Made by a program: the position numbers and the translations under genes
Notes under the pieces: generated by a model
The model's input: only the letters and a program-made list of their open reading frames with translations
Database searches by the model: none
Told to the model about the DNA's origin: nothing
Shown here: piece after piece, positions 29,125 to 38,054 of the stretch
Layout of the letters: every line of letters starts with the position of its first letter
Numbering within the stretch: position 1 is the first letter of the stretch
NCBI RefSeq assembly: GCF_018987265.1
Contig: NZ_CP076853.1
Coordinates: 4,146,501 to 4,210,500, forward strand
Length of the DNA stretch: 64,000 nucleotides
DNA from: Rhizobium sp. WYJ-E13
Lineage (GTDB): Bacteria > Pseudomonadota > Alphaproteobacteria > Rhizobiales > Rhizobiaceae
Direction: 5' to 3'

Positions 29125-29514
29125 ATGCAGCCATCCGTGACTAAGACCTTTCAAGCGATAAACCGCTTTGTGCTCGTGGGGTATGAGCTCTCGACGGTCG
29201 CCCGAGGCCTTATCGGCGCTCTTCTGCTCGCCGCGTATCAGGGCGATCGCCTCGTTTACGTCGGTTCGGTCGGGACGGGCTTTAAAGAGCGCGAAGCCTG
29301 GCAATTGCTCGATCTAATGGACAAGCTCAAGACCACGCGCCCGACCGTGAAGTACGATGGGAGCCGCAGGAACGTCGTGTGGCTAGAGCCGACGCTGATT
29401 GCCGACGTCGAATATCGCGCCCGGACGCACGACGGGAGGCCGCGTGACGCGAGCTATAAGGGGCACCGAGAAACACAGGGCAACGCCAGCGTCTTCTGGA
29501 ACGCTCAATCATAA
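29125..29514 (+). pseudogene. C-terminal OB-fold domain of an ATP-dependent (LigD-type) DNA ligase, truncated
   Basis: The 129-residue frame matches only the oligonucleotide-binding tail of LigD-type ligases: FVLVGYE, GLIGALLLAAYQGDRLVYVGSVGTGF, VVWLEPTLIADVEYRARTHDGRPRDASYKGHRE. The nucleotidyltransferase domain with the catalytic lysine is absent, so it cannot ligate. It is a gene fragment or, less likely, a stand-alone OB protein. Its 3' end overlaps the convergent HNH gene by six bases. Confidence 0.75.
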
Positions 29515-30267
29515 GCTCTCTTTTCGCGTGCGCCTCCAAGCATCCGGATAAAGTGCCTCATATTCTCGAAGTCTAGCTTTTCGCTGGTTCTGCTCCGCAG
29601 CATCATCGACTTCGTCAAGAAAGGGCGAGTGCGCGCGTTCCCGGAGGATATCGTCAATTGATTGGGCCTGTTCGGCTTGCGCATCAGAAAACCGTTTGGC
29701 CATATTCGCAACTTTACTCCGAATTTCAGGAGGAAGCCGGTCGATCGGAAAGTTGATTAATGCCATTATCCCGCCAGAGACGGCCTCATCACACTCGCCA
29801 ATGCGCACACGCATCTCACGAAGACGCCTCAAATTTGCGCGATTAAGGTCGACCGCTTCAATCGTGAAATCGCCTGGCTGCGTGAGGCCTTTAAGACGGA
29901 GCCCTGTCCGCTCAAAGTGTTCCTCTCGATAATCTTCATCCGGTCGAAAATATCGTAGCCCCTCGCTTCTTGCGCTTTCGGGCGGTGAGCGGCTCCCCTT
30001 CCGTGTATTGCATTCGTCACAGGCCCACATCAGATTGCTATAGTTGTTTTCAAGATCAGGCCGAGCTGATCGCGGCTCATAGTGATCAATGGTAAACCGT
30101 ATAGCCATGGCTTCCGCCTCTGACATCGTGCAATAGGCGCAAGTATGGAAAAAATCTCGACGTAGCGTTTGCCGATATTCGGTGTAAGGCAAACCGCCAG
30201 TCACTTCTGATCGCTTAACGAGATTTCCGCGTCCACTCTCGGGCGCAACCAAGTGACTGTCAGTCAA
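29509..30267 (-). CDS. HNH endonuclease, last gene of a three-gene cassette
   Basis: A 252-residue protein with a zinc-type HNH fold: C43xxC46, then D61-H62, N78, C83xxC86-N87 and K90. The remainder is helical and of unknown role (about residues 100-252). It starts with TTG overlapping the upstream stop (TTGA), so it is translationally coupled to the coiled-coil gene. HNH nucleases linked to small partner genes in mobile elements are often effectors of phage defence; that role is inferred. Confidence 0.82.
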   Translation of the reverse strand: MTDSHLVAPESGRGNLVKRSEVTGGLPYTEYRQTLRRDFFHTCAYCTMSEAEAMAIRFTIDHYEPRSARPDLENNYSNLMWACDECNTRKGSRSPPESARSEGLRYFRPDEDYREEHFERTGLRLKGLTQPGDFTIEAVDLNRANLRRLREMRVRIGECDEAVSGGIMALINFPIDRLPPEIRSKVANMAKRFSDAQAEQAQSIDDILRERAHSPFLDEVDDAAEQNQRKARLREYEALYPDAWRRTRKESL

Positions 30268-30710
30268 CGATTGCGCCCTGTAGCATGCGCATTAACTCTG
30301 CTGAGGAAATCAGCCATATCGCGCTGAAGCGCCTCATAGGCCTCGACTTGGCGTTCCAATTGGTCAAGGGATACGCCGTGCACAGCGTCTTCTATCCTGT
30401 CCAGTGACCAGCGAACGTATTCGAGGCGATTTGCTTCCGCGCGCGATATTGCCCCGGCAAACTTTTTATCAAGCAGCTGTGCTCGTTCGGCGAGAAGCGT
30501 AGCCTTCTCCTCTTCCGATACTGCCAGAGCATTCAAACGGCCGGCCACCTTTGAGGTAACTGCGTAAACGGACCTGTTCCCAAAATTGTGCGTCGCAGCG
30601 CTTCCGGTGTTTGAGAAGCTTCCGGGTTCGTCGCCCGCGAGCACCGGCTCGATGGCAGGTTCACGTATCCAGTCGATGTCGTCAGTTCGCGTCGATAAGT
30701 TGTTCATCAA
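30264..30710 (-). CDS. coiled-coil protein, middle gene of the HNH cassette
   Basis: A 148-residue protein of unknown family. The second half is long helix with heptad-like spacing (KATLLAERAQLLDKKFAG, LDQLERQVEAYEALQRDMADFL). It overlaps the upstream gene by 29 bases and the HNH gene by four, which argues that all three products act together. No catalytic motif seen. Confidence 0.65.
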   Translation of the reverse strand: MMNNLSTRTDDIDWIREPAIEPVLAGDEPGSFSNTGSAATHNFGNRSVYAVTSKVAGRLNALAVSEEEKATLLAERAQLLDKKFAGAISRAEANRLEYVRWSLDRIEDAVHGVSLDQLERQVEAYEALQRDMADFLSRVNAHATGRNR

Positions 30711-31458
30711 ACCTGTCTCCCACCGCTAACTCTTCGAAATAAGCCAATGCCGCCTCTCGGCAGCTGGAAACGGCGCGCTGTATGGCGTTCCGCTCCAACG
30801 GAACCTTCTTCGCGAGATACCTTTGATAATCGAGCATAATAGTCAATAGCTGCTCGTTGTCGTCTGAGCGTGTAATTGTGTGCAAACAGCGATCGCGGAC
30901 CTGTTCGTTCTCTTCAAGAGTTGACGTTATTTGGAATTGATAGCTCTGAACTTCTCCTGCCCAAGGTTTACTGACGTAGTCGATAAATCTTCTAATGCCG
31001 GGCGGTACATCATCAAGTGATACAAAGGTCGTAGATACTATCCCAATTCGCATAAGAGACCTCTGCCTTTCTTTCGGTAGCAACAATGCGAATTCCGTAA
31101 TTTTATCTGATGCCTGTTGAAGTAGATCCGAATACACCATCGCTTTCGAAATCAATTCTGCCACCGGGAGGCCTCCGCTGGTGTGGCGGTATTTCATCCG
31201 GTGCTGAAACTGCACAGACAGTCTGTTTTGATCAACCGAATAAAGAAACCCGTCGTCATGTTGGAGATCCACCTTGAACGCCTCCAGCGCTGAGACCTGA
31301 AACTCCGGCTTTGAAGGCAGGTTCCACTGTTCCGTTTTGTGCCAAGTGTCTAGCAGCGGCGCCATGCTGCCGAGGATCGCTTCGGCGGGTGCAAAATGGG
31401 TATCCATTAGAAAACCAATTGTGGGCGTAGAAGCCAGCTTGTCACACCAAGTTGTCAT
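30682..31458 (-). CDS. hypothetical protein, first gene of the HNH cassette (possibly TIGR04255-like)
   Basis: A 258-residue protein without transmembrane segments or a recognised catalytic motif. Its length, beta-rich centre and C-terminal segment AALAYFEELAVGDRFDEQL loosely recall the sporadic TIGR04255 family, but I am not certain. It is the promoter-proximal gene of the minus-strand cassette, with a 94-base spacer to the thermonuclease gene. Confidence 0.5.
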   Translation of the reverse strand: MTTWCDKLASTPTIGFLMDTHFAPAEAILGSMAPLLDTWHKTEQWNLPSKPEFQVSALEAFKVDLQHDDGFLYSVDQNRLSVQFQHRMKYRHTSGGLPVAELISKAMVYSDLLQQASDKITEFALLLPKERQRSLMRIGIVSTTFVSLDDVPPGIRRFIDYVSKPWAGEVQSYQFQITSTLEENEQVRDRCLHTITRSDDNEQLLTIMLDYQRYLAKKVPLERNAIQRAVSSCREAALAYFEELAVGDRFDEQLIDAN

Positions 31459-31552
31459 TGCGCTTTCCTCTATCCAGTTACCTCAGCATGGCAGCCTTTC
31501 GTAAACTTATTTAGAACATACGCTACGAAGGTTGCCTTGAACTGTTTTGTGC

Positions 31553-32053
31553 TTAGCACGCTGTTGGGTGACGAGCCCTGCGCGCTCGCGCATGGCAGGG
31601 TAAATCAAAAGCGCCCGCCCAAATGCCCATCTTATCCACCTTCGCCGCGGTCTGCTCGCCTGCGAATGCGCCGTGGCTGTATCGAACCCAATCGACCGCG
31701 TTGCCGGTACGCACCGGCCAGGCGTTGACGTTCTTGCCGTCAGCGCGGAAGCAGTCGGCAACGATCCTGTGATATCGATCGACGTCGACCGGCTCGCAAC
31801 GTGTTGACCGTGACGCCGCCAGGAAATCGTCCAGCGCGAAGGCTGCCGCGGTGCCGCATCGATATTCGGTCCCATCTGCCCGCCGGCACTTCTGCCAGCT
31901 CTCCGGCGCATCGATGCCGTTGAAGCGAATTCGCGTGCCGCTGATATCGATGGTGTCGCCGTCGACGACGGAAGCCCTGCCGGTAATCGTCTCGGTGCCG
32001 AATGCGGGAGACGATATGAGCGCGAGGGCAACAGCAACAAGGCCTAGTTTCAT
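31553..32053 (-). CDS. secreted thermonuclease-like (SNase-fold) protein
   Basis: A 166-residue protein with a signal peptide (MKLGLVAVALALISSPAFG). The nuclease core shows VVDGDTIDISGTRIRFNGIDAPE, with the calcium-binding aspartates and first catalytic arginine, then DVDRYHRIVADCF. Predicted to degrade nucleic acid outside the cytoplasm. It is the last gene of the minus-strand virion-like run, following a 90-base gap. The same short SNase-type protein occurs widely in rhizobial genomes and plasmids, so it may be cargo. Confidence 0.8.
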   Translation of the reverse strand: MKLGLVAVALALISSPAFGTETITGRASVVDGDTIDISGTRIRFNGIDAPESWQKCRRADGTEYRCGTAAAFALDDFLAASRSTRCEPVDVDRYHRIVADCFRADGKNVNAWPVRTGNAVDWVRYSHGAFAGEQTAAKVDKMGIWAGAFDLPCHARARRARHPTAC

Positions 32054-32143
32054 CCGGCGAGATCCTTCATAACTGGTATGACCTTGGCCTTGATACCCAC
32101 CAAACAGTTGACGTCAATTCCTGCGTTTCGGCTCGTGTCGCTG

Positions 32144-32551
32144 CTACACGTCAGGCCAGCTGATTGCCGGCAGCTCATTGATAAAAACATCGATCGTCGG
32201 CTGCGGCCGCAAGCCGTTACGGACCCTGTCGAGCTCGCCATAGGAATAAGCCCACACCTGGTCGCGCCAGGCCACCAAGGCCTCTGCGTCGGCCCTCCAC
32301 CGGGATATCGACGACGTGAGATAGGTGGCCGCCGTGACGCCATCGTTGAATTCGCGGGCATTGGCCGTTGCGTCGACATGAGCTTGCACGGCGTTAGCGT
32401 AGTCTGTTAGCGACGCGACCTTCTTCGGATTGAGGAAGGTCTGTACTTCGGTGGCATTTTCGTCGATCGCCTCCAGTTGCATGCCGGGCTGGTTGACGCG
32501 ATCCAGATAGCAGATAGCGCCGTCGACGCGCTTGACGTAAACAGTGGTCAT
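32144..32551 (-). CDS. phage protein of unknown function downstream of the fibre gene
   Basis: A 135-residue protein starting MTTVYVKRVDGAICYLDRV. An AGGAGG site lies nine bases upstream, and the ATG overlaps the stop of the fibre-like gene (ATGA). Position directly after a fibre gene is typical for tail-fibre assembly chaperones, and the mix of helix and conserved tryptophans fits, but the family is not recognised. Confidence 0.6.
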   Translation of the reverse strand: MTTVYVKRVDGAICYLDRVNQPGMQLEAIDENATEVQTFLNPKKVASLTDYANAVQAHVDATANAREFNDGVTAATYLTSSISRWRADAEALVAWRDQVWAYSYGELDRVRNGLRPQPTIDVFINELPAISWPDV

Positions 32552-33894
32552 GCAAATAGCCTCCTGCACTGCCAGTCGTGCCAGCCGCAGACATAGGCGT
32601 TGATGGCACAAGCCGTGCTGGCTACGACCACCGACCTGAAAAGCTGGCCGGAGCTGTTGGAACGCGCCTTCCCGGCAGATGAAGACTGATCCGGAAAATC
32701 ACTGCCGGTTACGGCCCTCGTGGCGACCGACGCCGGTGTCGCCGTGACCGCGTTGACCGCCACGGCGTCACTTATGGACCCGCTGCAGCTCTGCGATGGC
32801 GCGGCCACCGTCGACTGCAGGATAATCTTGATATCCGTACTCACGCCGATCGGCGTGAAAACCGGCACCGCCAGCCCGGATACCGTGACGTTGGCCTGGA
32901 ACCAGCTATAGCTGTCGGTATTGACCTCGTTCCCGATCTGCCAGAACGGAACCACCTGCGCCGACGCGTTCGTGACGATGATGCCGACGCGGCTACCGGA
33001 CAGCAGCTCCCACCCGACGGGCACCGTCGGCGCCAACAGGCTCAACGATATGATATAGTCGCCGTTGCCGGTCGTCACGTTCCGGATCGCATGCAGGAAA
33101 TACGTCTTGCTGGCCTGAAGCGTACCCGCGTCGAGCCCGCCCGCACCAGTACCGGCCACGAACGTCGCGTTCAGCAACTTCGTCAGTGCCGGCAGAACGA
33201 GCCTCTTGCCGCCGAAGAAGCCGACACCTGCCGAAAAACTTATGCTGGTCGCCGAGACGTAAGCCGGCACGCAATCAATGAAATAGTCGAACTGCGCGGC
33301 TTGAAGAGCTGCGACTGCCTGGTTCGTCACGTCAATGGCCGCCTGCGTGGCGGTCGAAATCGGTTTGTCGACATCGTGCGTGTTGTCGACATTGCCGAGC
33401 CCGAGATTGACGCGGGACTGCGGCTTGTTCGCGAGATCCGACAGATTGAGCGCCGCCAGCATATCACCGGAACCGGTACCGTTGATGCCGCGCGCCGCGA
33501 TCTTCGTCCAGTTCCCCGGCACGAACAGCGAGGTCGTCAAGTGCGCGACCGCGCAGACGTAGGTCTCGCCCTGGTAGACGACCATCGTGGCGGGCGCGAT
33601 CGGCGAAGCGTTGATGCCGGCTGCGAAATCGACCACGGGCGCCCACGCCGAGACCGCCCCTCCCGAATAACCAGCCTTTAGGTCGTTGTTCAAGCTGTCG
33701 AACGTGACAATCCCGTTGACCAGCTTGCCGTCCGACCGCCGTATCTGGTTCAGAGCCGTGATGGCGGCGTTTAGCGACGTCGAAACGTTCGCGAGCTCGT
33801 TGTCGATCTGCGGCGCGGGCAGTGGCTTGGCCGGATTGGCGGCCTGCCAGTTCGAAAACGAATAGCTCGGTGTATAAGGGTTTGGATTTGCCAT
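32548..33894 (-). CDS. tail-fibre-like structural protein
   Basis: A 448-residue protein. The N-terminal part (ELANVSTSLNAAITALNQIRRSDGKLVNGIVTFDSLNNDL) is the linker/attachment pattern of podovirus-type fibres; LADLANKPQSRVNLGLGNVDNTHDVDKPIS-like wording around residues 150-180 is the fibre motif that precedes receptor-binding parts. The rest is beta-rich. The C-terminus ends in a cysteine/tryptophan-rich segment. It is coupled to the following gene and four bases after the large protein upstream. Confidence 0.72.
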   Translation of the reverse strand: MANPNPYTPSYSFSNWQAANPAKPLPAPQIDNELANVSTSLNAAITALNQIRRSDGKLVNGIVTFDSLNNDLKAGYSGGAVSAWAPVVDFAAGINASPIAPATMVVYQGETYVCAVAHLTTSLFVPGNWTKIAARGINGTGSGDMLAALNLSDLANKPQSRVNLGLGNVDNTHDVDKPISTATQAAIDVTNQAVAALQAAQFDYFIDCVPAYVSATSISFSAGVGFFGGKRLVLPALTKLLNATFVAGTGAGGLDAGTLQASKTYFLHAIRNVTTGNGDYIISLSLLAPTVPVGWELLSGSRVGIIVTNASAQVVPFWQIGNEVNTDSYSWFQANVTVSGLAVPVFTPIGVSTDIKIILQSTVAAPSQSCSGSISDAVAVNAVTATPASVATRAVTGSDFPDQSSSAGKARSNSSGQLFRSVVVASTACAINAYVCGWHDWQCRRLFA

Positions 33895-33897
33895 CTG

Positions 33898-36054
33898 CTA
33901 CCTTTGCCTTGCTCCGATGGTTGATTGGACCGCACCACGACCGAATGCCTCTGCGATACCACCGGGCGCGCCGCGTTCGGCCGCTTCGCGGATAAGCTCG
34001 ACGGAACGCGGGTCGGTGAAGAGCTGCGCGAGCTGGCTGACGCCGCCCCGTAAGGCGGCACGCCGCAATGCGTCGCCCGCGTTAGTGAAGAAGCTGGCGC
34101 CGAGCGTACCGATAGCGTTTGCCGCCCGCGACACGAACGGCGCTTGCGACAGATCGGCGTTTGCAGTGCGGTTGAATTCGGTGGCGCTCCCGATCGGCTT
34201 GCGTCGGCCAGTGGCTTGCAGCACGTCAAACAGCTCCGGCGCTGCCTCTGCGGCCGCTTGGTCTGGAAGGCCGCGGAAGATCGCGTAAATGAGCTCGTCG
34301 CGAGGCTGATTGCCGACCATGTCGCGTCGGAACTTCGCACCGGCGAATTCCCGGTTACCTTCCATGGTATCGATAGCCGCTTTCGCATAGCGATCGGCCA
34401 CCGTCTGACGGATGAGGGCCGACGTTGTTTCCGGATCTTGCCCGATGAGCCGGCGAACAGCGTCGATCGTCTCGTCGCCGGAGCCGGTCAGTGGATTTTG
34501 CGGGATAAGCGCGTTGCCCGCGGAGCCGGTCGTATCGGCTGCAGCAACACGGCCGAGCGGACCTTCGGAAATCGGTTCGACCGTGTTGCGGGTGATGTCC
34601 GCATACTGCTGCTTGCCCGCCGCGAAGTTCGGGCTGGCGTTCTCCATCGCATTGTCGATCTGATCAAGGATGGCGCTAACCGCGGCGTTTTGCTCCTTGG
34701 TAATCGCGTCCTGGCCGATCTGCGGCAGGTCCATTCGATCACGGAAGTATTTGCGGACACGGTCGAGATTGCCCACGTCCACTACTGGCACTTCGGGCGT
34801 GCCTGGAACCGCGGGCGTCATCGTGTAGCGGGTGATCTGGCCGTCTGGACCGGTTACAGGCGTGCGCACGGACGGCTGGCCGGCGCGGGCCGGCTCGGCG
34901 ATCAGCCGGTTCCGCAGATCGCCCAACACGCCGCCTAGAATGCCGGTCTGGTCGCCCGCGACAGCGTTGTCGATGTTTGCAAGAATGCCCCTGACAACAT
35001 CTTCTGGCACCAGGTCGGCGTTCGCCGCAGCGTACGTCGGCTGCACCGCGGCCGTTCGCGCCCGCTCGACGTCGCGGATCGCGTTGGTAGCGGCTTCCGA
35101 TGCGCGAGGGCCGAGAACGGACGGATTGCCATTCTGCGGAGCGATGAGGTCGAGCAGATTGTAGACTGCGGTATCGACCTGCGCCGGCCGCTCCGCGAAG
35201 AACGGCGCCGTTAGGGCGCGGCCGGCATTCGATCCTTCGACCAGGCGCTGCACGTTCGGCAAGGCGGTTCCGCCATTGGAAGCCTGCGTGATCGCTTCCG
35301 GACCAGTCAGCCGGACACCGGTGCTGTTGTTCTGGAGCTGCGTCGCGCGATCCCAATCGATCAGGTTCGGATCGCCGATCGCGCTGCGAAGCACTCGCTC
35401 AGGAGCGCGGGCAGCGCTCGCCATCGTGGCGCCGACATTGCCCGCAATGGCGCCGGCCGCGCGGGCGATCGGTTCAAATGGCGTTCCTTCCGTCAGCTGC
35501 CCGGCGGTTTCGGAGACGACGCCGGGCACCACGACATTGCGCGTAAGGTCACCGGCATAGCTGGCAGCACGGCGGGCCACGCCTTCAGCAAGTTGCGTTC
35601 CCCGCGATGGCAGACCGCCCGGCGCGGCGAATTCGGAAATTGTCTCGGCGTATTTGCCCGGCGTAGTCTTTGGCTCGTAGAGATAATCGTCCATCACGCC
35701 GCGGACGGCGTCTTGCGCCTTGGCGATCGGACCTTCTTCCGTGGTTTGGGGATGCAAGAAGGTCTGGCGTTGTTCCTCCGTATGCTGCGGCTCGCCCTTC
35801 CACGAACGCACCCAACCGTCGATCGTGTCGACGAGATAGCGCGAGGCCGCGTCCTGCATTTCGCCAGTCATGCGACCGAGCGTGACAGGCAACATCGCCG
35901 TTTCCGCAGCGCCGCGCACGACGCCGCTCGGAATGGATTTTGCGACATCGCCCGCGACGGTTGGCGGGTTCTTCGGCGGCACCAGATCGTCAAACGATAC
36001 GGCCGGCGTCGTGGGCTGCTTCGGAACCAGATCGTCGAAAGAGATATCAGCCAT
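33898..36054 (-). CDS. large virion-like protein (possible DNA-ejection/internal virion protein)
   Basis: About 718 residues. The N-terminus carries two copies of SFDDLVP, then an Ala/Gly-rich region with weak amphipathic helices and no enzyme motif. Size, composition and placement just before a fibre gene resemble internal virion or ejection proteins of podoviruses. It starts at ATG 36054 in a TGATG overlap with the upstream stop; a GTG at 36057 is an alternative. No database-level match can be claimed. Confidence 0.6.
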   Translation of the reverse strand: MADISFDDLVPKQPTTPAVSFDDLVPPKNPPTVAGDVAKSIPSGVVRGAAETAMLPVTLGRMTGEMQDAASRYLVDTIDGWVRSWKGEPQHTEEQRQTFLHPQTTEEGPIAKAQDAVRGVMDDYLYEPKTTPGKYAETISEFAAPGGLPSRGTQLAEGVARRAASYAGDLTRNVVVPGVVSETAGQLTEGTPFEPIARAAGAIAGNVGATMASAARAPERVLRSAIGDPNLIDWDRATQLQNNSTGVRLTGPEAITQASNGGTALPNVQRLVEGSNAGRALTAPFFAERPAQVDTAVYNLLDLIAPQNGNPSVLGPRASEAATNAIRDVERARTAAVQPTYAAANADLVPEDVVRGILANIDNAVAGDQTGILGGVLGDLRNRLIAEPARAGQPSVRTPVTGPDGQITRYTMTPAVPGTPEVPVVDVGNLDRVRKYFRDRMDLPQIGQDAITKEQNAAVSAILDQIDNAMENASPNFAAGKQQYADITRNTVEPISEGPLGRVAAADTTGSAGNALIPQNPLTGSGDETIDAVRRLIGQDPETTSALIRQTVADRYAKAAIDTMEGNREFAGAKFRRDMVGNQPRDELIYAIFRGLPDQAAAEAAPELFDVLQATGRRKPIGSATEFNRTANADLSQAPFVSRAANAIGTLGASFFTNAGDALRRAALRGGVSQLAQLFTDPRSVELIREAAERGAPGGIAEAFGRGAVQSTIGARQR

Positions 36055-37586
36055 CACAGTCCCACCGGATCGATCCCGTTGTCACGAAGTCGCTTGATCA
36101 CAGCGTCACGCGGCGCGCCGTCGGCAATAGCTTTTCGCGCTCTCGCGATCGGATCGTCGACCGCCGGGGGCGAGGCTACGGACGAGTTGGCGGCGGGCGC
36201 CTGATTTCCCGCTGTTGCGGCCTGCTGCGCTGCCTGCATGTGCGCGAGCATTTCCGGCGGCACGTCGACGCCGTTTGCCTGCATGATGCGCGTGATCTGG
36301 TCGGCTGCGCCGGCAGAAGATCCCTGCAGCGCCGCAAGCGCAGTTGCGCGGGCAGTTGCCTTGCTTGCGAGCGTATCGGGATCGTCGCCAGGGATTGGGA
36401 TGAAAACGCGAGAATAGTTCTGGAATTCCTCGCGGCTGAATGCAGCCCCTGTATCCGGCCGAAGGATGGACAGCATGAAATTCATGGCGCTGTTGTAGAA
36501 CTGGCGGCCATCTGGAGAGACGAGATTGTTGGACAGCGAAAGCGGCAGTAGATCGCCCGCCTTGCCGAGCATCATTTCGAAGTCTCGGGCGTTCGGCACA
36601 TAGCCTTTTTCATTCTGAAGCTTTGTCAGGTTTGCGTCCGCGGACGCCGCGCGATTATAGAACATCGCATTCTTCTGCGTGAATTCGGTAGGCTTCATGC
36701 CGAGCTGTTCATTCGTTCCCGTTGGCTTTGCCTTGTCGTAGACCTGAACATCGGCCGGCACCGGCTTACCGTCGGCCATGAAATAGGCGCTTTCACCAGG
36801 TTTGCGGAAGACTTGGACGCTCTTTCCGTCGATAACGGTGGTGCCCTCGACGAGGGACTTGTCCGCGCTCGGATTGTAGGGCTCGGCCCCACTCAGCACC
36901 GCCGCGCCGGGTGTCATGAACTGCGGTTTGCCGTTGGGGCCGATCGCCTGCACCGGTGTCTTGTCGCCGACAATGGCGCCGAGCAGCATTTGATCGGTGA
37001 GCGTGCCGCCCTGCCGAAGGCGCTCGTTCTGCTGCGCCTGCCATTCGGTTTCGGTCAGCGGTTTCGGCACTCCGTTCGCCTGCTCGATCGCCGGTAGCCC
37101 GACGTGAGCGGCGATATCGGCCGGAACGGCCGGGCGGATCTGGCCTTCGTTCAGGGGGCCGAAGAGCGACGTAATAGACTGGCGCTCGTTGTCCATTGCG
37201 CCGATTTTGAGAGCTCGCTCGTTATCTGCGGCGTTCGTCTGAATAGCGCGAGCGTTGTCGGCCGTGTTGTTGGCGCGGCTAGTCTCGGCTGTGATGTCCT
37301 GCCCGCGGCGCACGGTTTCAGCACCGACGTCGACGCCATAGTAACCGGTCGAAGGGGTCCACTGGCCGGATGCCTGGCCAAGACGATCGAAAGTCGACTG
37401 GTTGAAATCCTGCGAATGAGCATAATCGAAGAGATCCGCAAGGCGCTGCGCCTCTTCCTTTTTGGCTTTCGCTGTTGCGTACCCCGCGAGGTCGCTGCCG
37501 CTAGGAGGCTGGAAAATCTGAGAAAGCGACTGGAAGGCAGCGCCAAGGGCGGGATCATTGAACCGGGGATTTGCTGTAACAGGCAA
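36054..37586 (-). CDS. virion-like protein, second large gene of the run
   Basis: A 510-residue protein beginning with TTG and a GAGGAGAT ribosome site. The N-terminal third is helical and asparagine/alanine-rich (TAETSRANNTADNARAIQTNAADNERALK); the middle carries IDGKSVQVFRKPGESAYFMADGKPV. The C-terminus (ARARKAIADGAPRDAVIKRLRDNGIDP) is a short motif often found at the ends of phage lysozyme or ejection proteins. It forms a coupled pair with the 718-residue protein. Role inferred from neighbourhood only. Confidence 0.58.
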   Translation of the reverse strand: MPVTANPRFNDPALGAAFQSLSQIFQPPSGSDLAGYATAKAKKEEAQRLADLFDYAHSQDFNQSTFDRLGQASGQWTPSTGYYGVDVGAETVRRGQDITAETSRANNTADNARAIQTNAADNERALKIGAMDNERQSITSLFGPLNEGQIRPAVPADIAAHVGLPAIEQANGVPKPLTETEWQAQQNERLRQGGTLTDQMLLGAIVGDKTPVQAIGPNGKPQFMTPGAAVLSGAEPYNPSADKSLVEGTTVIDGKSVQVFRKPGESAYFMADGKPVPADVQVYDKAKPTGTNEQLGMKPTEFTQKNAMFYNRAASADANLTKLQNEKGYVPNARDFEMMLGKAGDLLPLSLSNNLVSPDGRQFYNSAMNFMLSILRPDTGAAFSREEFQNYSRVFIPIPGDDPDTLASKATARATALAALQGSSAGAADQITRIMQANGVDVPPEMLAHMQAAQQAATAGNQAPAANSSVASPPAVDDPIARARKAIADGAPRDAVIKRLRDNGIDPVGL

Positions 37587-37598
37587 CGTCGGATCTCC

Positions 37599-38054
37599 TC
37601 ACTGCAGCCGGTGTTCGGTGTGGTCGTATTCGCTCCACGCGCGCGCAGCGGTTATCATCTTGGCCAAAGGATCGCCTCGCTGTGCAATCTCGCGCCGAAC
37701 CAGCGTCGCCGCCAGATCACAGCTCAACAGAGACGCATAGCAATGCTGATCGTACCGAAAGGGATGGTCTGAAGGTGTTGTTACAAGAGCGGTCGCCGCA
37801 GCCATTCCCATTTGCGTCAGTTCCCGCGTGATCCACTTCGCGGCTGCTTCCGCTATAATCGGCGTGACCTGCTGCATGACCGTTGCGAGCGCGTCAGCCA
37901 GCTCCGGAAATGCCGCCGGGTTCCCCGCGGTCACCGCGCGCAATATAGCCTGGACACCACCAAACCCGTTTTCCAACGGATCACCGCCCGTCGCGATGTT
38001 CGTGAAACAACGCTCTGCGTCTGTAAGATGAATGCCGAGATCCGTGAGGCTCAT
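37599..38054 (-). CDS. hypothetical phage protein
   Basis: A 151-residue protein (MSLTDLGIHLTDAERCFTN onward), mainly helical. The ATG at 38054 overlaps the preceding stop (ATGA); the longer frame to 38240 is an artefact. It ends 12 bases before the 510-residue gene. No family recognised; part of the coupled minus-strand run. Confidence 0.6.
   Translation of the reverse strand: MSLTDLGIHLTDAERCFTNIATGGDPLENGFGGVQAILRAVTAGNPAAFPELADALATVMQQVTPIIAEAAAKWITRELTQMGMAAATALVTTPSDHPFRYDQHCYASLLSCDLAATLVRREIAQRGDPLAKMITAARAWSEYDHTEHRLQ

Noticed and set aside
25785..30267. Septu or Gabija system
   Set aside because: Septu needs an ATPase directly paired with the HNH gene and Gabija needs a UvrD-like helicase; the ATPase here is coupled to a KAP NTPase and the HNH gene is on the other strand with two unknown proteins.
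32050..32379. A 109-residue minus-strand frame overlapping the post-fibre gene
   Set aside because: Mostly antisense-like composition overlapping a gene with a strong ribosome site; only its last 30 residues lie in otherwise empty sequence.
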